Assembly: GCA_965662045.1 (NCBI GenBank)
Contig: CBFIGE010000020.1
Span: 1 to 28,130, forward strand
Origin: UBA3478 sp965662045
GTDB lineage: Bacteria; Bacteroidota; Bacteroidia; Flavobacteriales; Flavobacteriaceae
Direction of reading: 5' to 3'
DNA: 28,130 nucleotides
The notes under the pieces were generated by a model. It searched no databases. It worked only from the letters and a program-made list of their open reading frames with translations, and had not been told where the DNA came from. Made by a program: the position numbers and the translations under genes. This document shows, one piece after another, positions 22,813 to 28,130 of the stretch (positions are counted from its first letter, which is position 1; each line of letters starts with the position of its first letter).

Positions 22813-24930
22813 TTAAATGTAAGGAATAATTAATTGATAACTGCCTACTGCACAGATGTAAGCGATAAGTGTCATGGCCCCTAACTGTAGCATTGGCCAT
22901 TTCCAGCTGTTGGTTTCTTTTTTTACAATAGCAAGAGTACTAATACATTGCATGGCAAAGGCGTAAAAGAGGAGTATAGCAATTCCAGAAGCCAAGTTGA
23001 AACGTTTCAATCCGCTTGAGGTGCGCTCGGAACCCATTTTTTCTCGAATGGTTTGTTGATCTTCTTCATCAACGCTATAAATCGTAGCTAAGGTTCCGAC
23101 AAACACTTCTCTTGCTGCAAAAGAGGTGATGAGTGCTATTCCTATTTTCCAATCTAGGCCCATGGGTTTCACCATAGGTTCGATTGCTTTACCCATATAT
23201 CCAATGAATGAATGTTCTAATCTGTAGTTGGAGATTTCCTGCTCAACAGCTTCTTCTGTCCAATTTATTTCTGATGCTTCAACCTTACTAGTCACTATTT
23301 GTTCGGCATTTTTAAAATCCTTTCCTATTCCATTAGAACCTAAAAACCAAATAATTACCGAAAGTGCTAAAATCAAACGTCCAGCCTCAGTTAAAAAACT
23401 TTTAGTCTTTTCATATACTGTGATTCCCACATTTTTAAATTGGGGTCTGCGCAACGGAGGCATCTCTACCATGAAGAAGTCGGTCTTTGGAATTTTTAAT
23501 ACCCCATTGAGCACGGCAGCTGCTAATAAAGCCATAGCAAAACCTAAAAAATAAAGCAGGGTCAATACTAAAGGTTGTAATCCGAGCCCTAGAAAGCGCT
23601 CATTTGGAATGACGAGTGAAATGATGATTAAATAGACGGGGAGCCGAGCCGAGCAAGTGGTAAAAGGGACTACTAAAATAGTAATCAAACGGTCTTTCCA
23701 ATTCTCGATATTTCTCGTGGCCATAACAGCAGGAATCGCACAAGCCGTTCCAGTCATCAAAGGCACAATACTCTTACCACTCAATCCGAAAGGTCGCATG
23801 AGACGATCCACCATAAATACTACTCGTGACATATAACCGCTCTCCTCGAGTAAAGCAATGAAGAAACTCAAAAAAGCGATTTGGGGGATAAAAATGACCA
23901 CCCCTCCTATTCCGGCTATGAGCCCATCAGATAGCAAATCAGTAAAAACTCCGGCTGGCAAGCTATCCTGAACGACTTGAGCTAGGCCTGCAAAAAGCTC
24001 GTCAATGGCATCCATAGGAATACTACTAAAGTCGAAAATAACTTGAAAAATCGCAAGGAGAATTGCTCCAAAAATGATAAAACCTAGGAATTTATTAGTC
24101 AGTACTCGATCGAGATGACCCTCCCATCCATCTGCTTTTAGCCTGTTTTTGATATAAGCTTTGCTTATTGCAGCATTTATGAATTTATAACGCAGTACAG
24201 TTTCTTTATGTTGTAATTTTTTTAACTCCGCTTTTGTTTTGGTGCTGGTCAGGTTTTCCTTTTGTAGCGGGGGTTTTTTCTCAATGGGCATGAAATTCAC
24301 ATCCTGGGTAATGAGTAACCAAAGCTTGTAGGAGTCAAAACTTGAAAAGGTCGATTTCAATTGTTTAAAATAGTCCTGATCTATGGCAGTAATATCGGTA
24401 CATGCATCAGTGTTTAACTCTTGATGGTTTAGGAGTTGAGTTTTAAGCTCATCAATTCCTGTTTCACTTCGAGTACTGACTAAAATAACATTGGTATTTA
24501 GTTCTTTTTTTAATGTTTCTACATCGATTTCAATCCCTTTTTTTGCCATTCGATCGGCCATATTAATGACTAAAAGGGTTGGGATTTTCAAATCTTTAAT
24601 CTGTGTAAACAGCAGAAGATTTCGCTTGAGATTTTCTACCTCAGCTACGACAACAATCACGTCTGGGTGATCTGTATTCTTTTTATTGAGTAGAATTTCA
24701 ACGGCTACACTCTCATCTAAAGAGGTTGTATTCAAACTATAAGTACCCGGTAAATCAATGATTTCTGCGATAGTAGATTCATTTAAACTACAACGACCTG
24801 TTTTTTTCTCAACTGTGATACCGGGGTAATTTCCAACCTTTTGGCGCAAACCCGTAAGGGCATTAAATACAGAGGTTTTTCCCGTATTAGGGTTACCTAT
24901 AAGAGCAACTTTAAGGGGATTTGAACTCAT
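22813..24930 (-). CDS. feoB: Ferrous iron transporter FeoB
   Basis: A 705-residue inner-membrane Fe(II) importer with an N-terminal GTPase domain. G1 is GNPNTGKTS (from G12), G2 is YPGITVEKKTG, G3 is DLPGTYSL and G4 is NMAD. The membrane part carries two gate/nucleoside-recognition repeats, visible in ALLEESGYMSRVVFMVDRLM with downstream GTACAIPAVMATR, and later SFAAREVFVGTLATIYSVDE. CSARLPVY is the conserved FeoB gate motif with its Cys. It lies 17 bases after feoA. Length is typical for Bacteroidota FeoB. The operon's promoter carries a pseudo-palindrome similar to the one at the DtxR-type regulator gene. Confidence 0.96.
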   Translation of the reverse strand: MSSNPLKVALIGNPNTGKTSVFNALTGLRQKVGNYPGITVEKKTGRCSLNESTIAEIIDLPGTYSLNTTSLDESVAVEILLNKKNTDHPDVIVVVAEVENLKRNLLLFTQIKDLKIPTLLVINMADRMAKKGIEIDVETLKKELNTNVILVSTRSETGIDELKTQLLNHQELNTDACTDITAIDQDYFKQLKSTFSSFDSYKLWLLITQDVNFMPIEKKPPLQKENLTSTKTKAELKKLQHKETVLRYKFINAAISKAYIKNRLKADGWEGHLDRVLTNKFLGFIIFGAILLAIFQVIFDFSSIPMDAIDELFAGLAQVVQDSLPAGVFTDLLSDGLIAGIGGVVIFIPQIAFLSFFIALLEESGYMSRVVFMVDRLMRPFGLSGKSIVPLMTGTACAIPAVMATRNIENWKDRLITILVVPFTTCSARLPVYLIIISLVIPNERFLGLGLQPLVLTLLYFLGFAMALLAAAVLNGVLKIPKTDFFMVEMPPLRRPQFKNVGITVYEKTKSFLTEAGRLILALSVIIWFLGSNGIGKDFKNAEQIVTSKVEASEINWTEEAVEQEISNYRLEHSFIGYMGKAIEPMVKPMGLDWKIGIALITSFAAREVFVGTLATIYSVDEEDQQTIREKMGSERTSSGLKRFNLASGIAILLFYAFAMQCISTLAIVKKETNSWKWPMLQLGAMTLIAYICAVGSYQLIIPYI

Positions 24931-24947
24931 GGTTAGGCTATTCGCAT

Positions 24948-25172
24948 TTAGACCGTTTCAACAAAAATTCTAACGGCAGTTTCTCTTCGAATAGCAATTT
25001 GTGATCCTTCGAGTTCTACACAAATTGGATCTTTCAAGGGGGCTATGCTGTGAAGCACAATTTGGTTACCTGGCAGACATCCTAATTCTAATAATTTCAC
25101 CGGTACGGCATCCTCTTCAAACGAATCTATTATGGCCTTCTCGCCTACCTTGAGTTGTGACAACTTCTTCAC
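24948..25172 (-). CDS. feoA: Ferrous iron transport protein A
   Basis: A 74-residue SH3-like cytosolic protein needed for FeoB-dependent Fe(II) uptake, thought to modulate FeoB. Features are the N-terminal LSQLKVGEKAIIDSF, the central LLELGCLPGNQIVLHSIAPL (the family's L-x-x-L-G-x-x-P-G motif) and the end GSQIAIRRETAVRIFVE. The size matches the family. It is the first gene of the operon feoA-feoB-Cys-rich-plug lipoprotein. A TAnnTTTG box and a 16-bp pseudo-palindrome lie within 37 bases upstream, indicating metal-dependent control. Confidence 0.95.
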   Translation of the reverse strand: MKKLSQLKVGEKAIIDSFEEDAVPVKLLELGCLPGNQIVLHSIAPLKDPICVELEGSQIAIRRETAVRIFVETV

Positions 25173-25180
25173 TTTTCTTA

Positions 25181-25196
25181 TTTAGAATTATTTTAA
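25181..25196. promoter_or_regulatory. Candidate DtxR-type operator at the feo promoter
   Basis: TTTAGAATTATTTTAA is an imperfect palindrome that matches 12 of 16 bases of the perfect palindrome at 17698-17713. It sits just downstream of the feoA -7 box, around +1 to +16, where a bound repressor would block transcription. Confidence 0.5.
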
Positions 25197-25201
25197 GTAA
25201 T

Positions 25202-25209
25202 CAAAAATA
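25202..25209 (-). promoter_or_regulatory. Candidate -7 promoter box for the feo operon
   Basis: Minus strand reads TATTTTTG (TAnnTTTG), 29 bases before the feoA ATG. The expected start of transcription, near 25196, falls at the edge of the pseudo-palindrome. Confidence 0.45.
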
Positions 25210-25227
25210 ATGAAAATATCGAAGGAA

Positions 25228-25902
25228 TTAATTGGAGTAGGTACTTTTTAAAATCTCAATGTCACGAATCAACTTCTCAACCTCTTCTTTATTTGTACCG
25301 TCGTAGTAACCCCTAATGCGACGTTCTTTATCAATGAGCATAAAATTCTCAGTATGAATCATATCATAGGCTCCTCCATCGCCGTCTTCCATTACCGCCA
25401 TGTATGATTTTCTGGCTAATTCATAAATCTGTTTTTTGTTACCGGTAACCAAGTTCCACTTTTGATCGACAACCCCCTTTTCTATCGCGTATTTCTTTAA
25501 TTGCGCGACAGAGTCAATTTCTGGGGTAACAGAGTGAGACAAAAGCAACACCTCATTATCGTTTTTGAATTCATTTTGAACCTCAGCTAAATTGGCAGTC
25601 ATTACCGGACAGATCGAGGGGCATGTGGTAAAGAAAAAATCTGCTACGTAAATTTTATCTGCATAGTTATCTTGGGTAATAGTATCTCCATTTTGATTGA
25701 CCAATTTAAAGTCGGCAATTGTATGGTATTTTCTTACGTATTGCATGCTGCTGTCTACTAGTGTTGCACTCACCATATTGGGCTGATAAATCGGAAGGCG
25801 CTTTTCGGGCTTTAAGGCGTTGTAAAACAAGAATACAATGATTACAGAAAGCACTCCTAAGACCGCAAAAAAGAATTTAAATTTAGAAAAGAAGTTAATC
25901 AT
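25228..25902 (-). CDS. SCO1/SenC family protein
   Basis: A 224-residue protein anchored by an N-terminal membrane helix (about residues 10-27, FFFAVLGVLSVIIVFLFY) with a periplasmic thioredoxin-like domain. The copper site is CPSIC (C94, C98) in FFFTTCPSICPVM, and the distal histidine is H183 in MIHTENFMLID. SCO proteins deliver copper to the CuA centre of cytochrome c oxidase or reduce its cysteines. No oxidase genes are visible nearby, so the partner is unknown. It is divergent from rseP, and its promoter box ends 4 bases before the ATG, suggesting a leaderless message. Confidence 0.93.
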   Translation of the reverse strand: MINFFSKFKFFFAVLGVLSVIIVFLFYNALKPEKRLPIYQPNMVSATLVDSSMQYVRKYHTIADFKLVNQNGDTITQDNYADKIYVADFFFTTCPSICPVMTANLAEVQNEFKNDNEVLLLSHSVTPEIDSVAQLKKYAIEKGVVDQKWNLVTGNKKQIYELARKSYMAVMEDGDGGAYDMIHTENFMLIDKERRIRGYYDGTNKEEVEKLIRDIEILKSTYSN

Positions 25903-25906
25903 TTCA

Positions 25907-25914
25907 CAAAGGTA
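25907..25914 (-). promoter_or_regulatory. Candidate -7 promoter box for the SCO gene
   Basis: Minus strand reads TACCTTTG (TAnnTTTG), ending 4 bases before the ATG at 25902, as at dxs. There is no other Met before the membrane helix, so a downstream start is unlikely. Confidence 0.4.
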
Positions 25915-25946
25915 GTTTCTACGCTTTTATTTTAAACATAATAAGG

Positions 25947-25954
25947 TAAATTTG
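25947..25954 (+). promoter_or_regulatory. Candidate -7 promoter box for rseP
   Basis: TAAATTTG matches TAnnTTTG, 18 bases before the ATG at 25973. No clear -33 TTG. Confidence 0.4.
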
Positions 25955-25972
25955 CAGCCATAATAGTATGCT

Positions 25973-27319
25973 ATGGCCATTCAAATTATACAATTCTTTA
26001 TAAGTCTTTCTATTTTAATTGTTCTTCACGAGTTGGGGCACTTCATCCCTGCCAAATTATTTAAGACTCGTGTGGAAAAATTTTATTTGTTTTTTGATAT
26101 AAAATATTCGCTCTTCAAGAAAAAAATTGGAGAAACAGAATACGGTATTGGATGGCTTCCACTAGGTGGATATGTGAAAATCTCTGGAATGATAGATGAG
26201 TCTATGGACAAGGAGCAAATGAAACAACCAGTACAAGACTATGAATTTAGAGCTAAACCTGCCTGGCAAAGACTGATTATCATGGTCGGTGGAGTTACAG
26301 TTAACTTTATTTTGGCAGTAATCATTTATATCGGTTTGGCATGGGCGTATGGTGACCAGTACATCCCTATGGACAGCCTCAAAGGTGGAGTTTGGGTTGT
26401 AGAAGAAGAAATCGGAAATGCTGCAGGACTTAAAACTGGAGATAAGATTCTGGCCGTAGACGGAACTCCAATTGAATCGTTTCGTTCGGTATTCTTAGAA
26501 TTAGTGAATGGTGAAGAGGTCACACTTATTAGAGATGGAAAAACACAAACAAAAGATATTCCAGTAGGTTTCATATCGAAACTTATTGATGACGATGATA
26601 AAGCACGCTTTTTGGCTTATCGCATTCCATTTATGATTGGAGGGATTCCTGAAGAATCGCACAATGCTAAAGCAGGGCTTGAAATTGAAGATCAGATTCT
26701 AAGCTTGGGTGACGACAAGGTGGAATTTTATGATGAAGTCAAATCAATCTTAGAAAAATATAAGGGTCAAGAAATTAGCGCAGAAGTTAGAAGAGCAAGT
26801 GGCACTGTAGAATCGGTTAACCTTATGGTTAGTGACTCAGCCACCATAGGTGTTTTTAGCGGAATTCCTCCCATTAAAACCCTAGAAGATTTAAATTACT
26901 TAGGGGTAACTCAAGTAGACTACAATTTTTTTCAAGCATTTCCGGCTGGAATTGATAAAGGAGTTAGTACACTTGGATCCTATGTAAAGCAATTAAAGAA
27001 AATATTTAATCCTGCTACTGGAGCCTATAAAGGAGTTGGAGGATTCGCTGCCATTGGAAGTCTATTTCCAGACACATGGAGCTGGGCAGACTTTTGGTCA
27101 ACCACTGCACTTATTTCGATCATTTTAGCTTTTATGAATATTTTGCCAATACCTGCACTAGATGGCGGTCATGTCATGTTTTTACTGTATGAAATGGTCT
27201 CTGGCAGAAAGCCAAGCGATAAGTTTATGGAGACTGCGCAAATGGTCGGATTCTTTCTGCTGATTGCCCTACTTTTATTTGCAAACGGCAACGATTTATA
27301 TAAGTTTATTTTCAAATAA
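25973..27319 (+). CDS. rseP: Site-2 intramembrane metalloprotease RseP
   Basis: A 448-residue inner-membrane zinc protease. The zinc motif HELGH is at residues 19-23 (H19, E20, H23) in the first helix, and the third ligand D397 is in NILPIPALDGGHV near the C-terminus. Two PDZ-type domains lie between (about residues 130-200 and 210-280), seen in GNAAGLKTGDKILAVDGTPI and SHNAKAGLEIEDQILSLGDD. The family cleaves anti-sigma factors and cleared signal peptides in the membrane; the substrate in this organism is unknown, and no anti-sigma gene is adjacent. Length is normal. It precedes tRNA-Asn by 92 bases. Confidence 0.95.
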   Translation: MAIQIIQFFISLSILIVLHELGHFIPAKLFKTRVEKFYLFFDIKYSLFKKKIGETEYGIGWLPLGGYVKISGMIDESMDKEQMKQPVQDYEFRAKPAWQRLIIMVGGVTVNFILAVIIYIGLAWAYGDQYIPMDSLKGGVWVVEEEIGNAAGLKTGDKILAVDGTPIESFRSVFLELVNGEEVTLIRDGKTQTKDIPVGFISKLIDDDDKARFLAYRIPFMIGGIPEESHNAKAGLEIEDQILSLGDDKVEFYDEVKSILEKYKGQEISAEVRRASGTVESVNLMVSDSATIGVFSGIPPIKTLEDLNYLGVTQVDYNFFQAFPAGIDKGVSTLGSYVKQLKKIFNPATGAYKGVGGFAAIGSLFPDTWSWADFWSTTALISIILAFMNILPIPALDGGHVMFLLYEMVSGRKPSDKFMETAQMVGFFLLIALLLFANGNDLYKFIFK

Positions 27320-27360
27320 GAACGTTAACTATAATAATTGAATAAAGCTTTCGTTATTAT

Positions 27361-27390
27361 TTGTGCAGATTGAGATAATAATTATATTTG
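27361..27390 (+). promoter_or_regulatory. Promoter of tRNA-Asn
   Basis: TTG at 27361-27363 (-33), a 19-base gap, then TATATTTG at 27383-27390 (-7). This is the best full match to the Bacteroidota promoter in the window, consistent with strong tRNA expression. A small inverted repeat (CGCTT/AAGCG, 27395-27407) follows in the leader. Confidence 0.65.
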
Positions 27391-27411
27391 CAGCCGCTTA
27401 TTAAGCGAAAT

Positions 27412-27485
27412 TCCTCCTTAGCTCAGTTGGTTAGAGCATCTGACTGTTAATCAGAGGGTCCAAGGTTCGAGTCCTTGAGGGGGAG
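27412..27485 (+). tRNA. tRNA-Asn (anticodon GTT)
   Basis: A 74-base cloverleaf. Acceptor arm TCCTCCT (27412-27418) pairs with AGGGGGA (27478-27484), with one G-U pair, and G27485 is the discriminator. The D arm is GCTC...GAGC (27421-27437), the anticodon stem is TCTGA/TCAGA around loop CTGTTAA with GTT at 27446-27448, and the T arm is CAAGG-TTCGAGT-CCTTG. No CCA is encoded, so it is added after transcription. It has its own promoter upstream. Its 3' end borders a region with signs of mobile DNA. Confidence 0.95.
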
Positions 27486-27516
27486 CATAGCGAGACCGCT
27501 ACACCACACTAATCCT

Positions 27517-27544
27517 AAAGCCCTGCATTTCGCAGGGTTTTTTC
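27517..27544 (+). terminator. Rho-independent terminator after tRNA-Asn
   Basis: Stem CCCTGC (27521-27526), loop ATTTC, stem GCAGGG (27532-27537) and a run of six T. A smaller hairpin TAGCG/CGCTA (27488-27501) lies between it and the tRNA. Confidence 0.85.
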
Positions 27545-27546
27545 TT

Positions 27547-27570
27547 TTGTTCCCAAAATTGTTCCCAAAA
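27547..27570 (+). repeat. Perfect tandem repeat TTGTTCCCAAAA x2
   Basis: Two exact 12-base copies (27547-27558, 27559-27570) directly after the tRNA terminator. An inverted near-copy (TTATTCCCAA on the minus strand) is at 28069-28078, past the next gene. It may be a recombination or protein-binding site of a mobile element. Confidence 0.6.
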
Positions 27571-27680
27571 ATCTTCATTTCGGCCTGATTTTGAGCTGTT
27601 TTTCTCCGTCTATTTGATATACATCAAGCAACATTTTTAAGTGTCAGTGCTTAATTCTTGTAGTGTCTTAAATCAAAAAA
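27571..27680. other. Non-coding leader before the HUH-like gene
   Basis: No convincing gene or TAnnTTTG promoter is seen. TTAAG (27637-27641) and CTTAA (27650-27654) can form a hairpin, and AGTGTC occurs twice, 22 bases apart (27640-27645, 27662-27667), upstream of the start at 27681. Confidence 0.4.
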
Positions 27681-28043
27681 ATGAAAAAAAACAACAAGGC
27701 CTATAGCAGCTTTTTACAAAGCTTTAACTGGTCGTACTTTATTACCTGCAGAACACCTTATAAAATCACTCAAAAAACGCCTTATACCTGGTGTGAAAAG
27801 CTACAAAAACATCCTGCTATAGATCGGCTGTTCTTTATTGTGGAGAGAGATAAAGGAGACATGAGCTCTAAACATGTGCACATTCTTATCGACAGCTCTA
27901 CCGATATTGCCTATCAAGACATAAAAAAACTATTGCACGTATCCGTAGGTGATTATCAAAAGGTGGATGATTGTGAATACCTGTGTGATTACGTTTCTAA
28001 GTTTGTCGGAGATCAAAATATTGATTATGATTTTATTTTTTGA
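27681..28043 (+). CDS. Small HUH-endonuclease-like (Rep/relaxase-type) protein
   Basis: A 120-residue protein with motifs in the order of single-domain HUH replication or transposition endonucleases. A first strand YFITCRTPYKI (residues 19-29) is followed by FFIVERD (51-57), then the HUH motif HVHIL (H65, V66, H67), then YLCDYVSKFV (Y100, Y104, K107), matching the Y-x3-Y-x2-K nucleophile helix of Rep proteins. There is no helicase domain and no membrane segment. Such domains nick single-stranded DNA at hairpins in plasmid and phage replication and in transposition. It stands alone here, downstream of a tRNA and flanked by inverted copies of a short repeat. I do not recognise the exact family; it could be a degenerate remnant, but both motif histidines and both tyrosines are intact. 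Confidence 0.6.
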   Translation: MKKNNKAYSSFLQSFNWSYFITCRTPYKITQKTPYTWCEKLQKHPAIDRLFFIVERDKGDMSSKHVHILIDSSTDIAYQDIKKLLHVSVGDYQKVDDCEYLCDYVSKFVGDQNIDYDFIF

Positions 28044-28067
28044 TTTGGAATAAAAAAAGCTGAAAAA

Positions 28068-28086
28068 CTTGGGAATAATAACCAAG
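28068..28086. repeat. Short hairpin with inverted near-copy of the TTGTTCCCAA repeat
   Basis: CTTGG (28068-28072) pairs with CCAAG (28082-28086) around a 9-base loop. The part 28069-28078 is the inverse of the repeat at 27547-27570 with one mismatch. It is not followed directly by a T run, so it is a poor terminator. Confidence 0.4.
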
Positions 28087-28130
28087 AAAAGTAGCCCCGG
28101 TAGTTTTTTTGAAAGTTCTGTATATCCTTT

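Noticed and set aside
22667..22900. 77-residue minus-strand frame across the feoB end
   Set aside because: It is out of frame with both feoB and the 52-residue Cys-rich gene, which has a clear family pattern and occupies the same bases.
27331..27360. ATAATAA/TTATTAT inverted repeat after rseP
   Set aside because: Pure AT arms with a long loop and no T tract; expected by chance in this AT-rich gap.
28025..28130. Open frame on the minus strand entering from the right edge, about 34 codons before TAA
   Set aside because: Too short to judge, composition gives no family, and it overlaps the HUH-like gene by 19 bases. It could be the end of a real gene beyond the window, but there is not enough to support it.
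1..28130. CRISPR arrays, insertion sequences, rRNA genes or riboswitches
   Set aside because: No repeat-spacer pattern, no full transposase, no rRNA sequence and no recognisable riboswitch core was seen on either strand.

Overview
The window looks like a chromosome segment from a low-GC Bacteroidota, most likely a member of the Flavobacteriia. Three things point there: the protein families (lycopene cyclase, SCO protein, YicC, plug-domain lipoprotein, feoAB with a small Cys-rich partner), the tRNA without an encoded CCA end, and repeated TAnnTTTG boxes upstream of genes, which match the Bacteroidota -7 promoter element. I cannot name the genus from sequence alone.

Layout. Bases 1-260 hold the 3' end of a DUF1080/3-keto-disaccharide-hydrolase-like gene. 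Bases 302-3663 are a tight housekeeping run: yicC, gmk, nadD, dgt. dxs (minus strand) overlaps the dgt tail and diverges from tadA. A cold-shock gene, a small membrane protein and aspS follow on the minus strand. A secreted MORN-type protein ends at a bidirectional terminator. Bases 8802-15410 (minus) form a complete tripartite efflux operon: TetR regulator, TolC-like channel, lipoprotein adaptor and RND pump, with a candidate TetR operator upstream. Next come a polyprenyl (probably geranylgeranyl) diphosphate synthase and a lycopene cyclase, placed tail to tail. A DtxR-type metal regulator coupled to a ZIP metal transporter diverges from the cyclase. After an unknown helical protein come a secreted S9 peptidase coupled to a DUF2141 protein. 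Bases 22256-25172 (minus) are an iron-uptake operon: feoA, feoB, a 52-residue Cys-rich protein and a lipoprotein carrying only a TonB-plug-like domain. A SCO protein and RseP protease are divergent. tRNA-Asn(GTT) follows, and the last 600 bases look accessory.

How it fits together. Metal handling is a theme in the second half: dtxR-ZIP and feoAB share a 16-bp pseudo-palindrome (12 of 16 bases identical) at their promoters, suggesting that the DtxR protein controls both. The isoprenoid genes (dxs, the prenyl diphosphate synthase, lycopene cyclase) supply a carotenoid pathway whose other enzymes lie outside the window.

The most novel-looking part is the right end. Downstream of tRNA-Asn there is a hairpin terminator, a perfect 12-bp tandem repeat, a small single-domain protein with HUH-endonuclease-like motifs, and an inverted near-copy of the repeat beyond it. 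This could be one end of, or all of, a small tRNA-associated mobile element. Gene functions come from motif recognition by eye; no searches were run.
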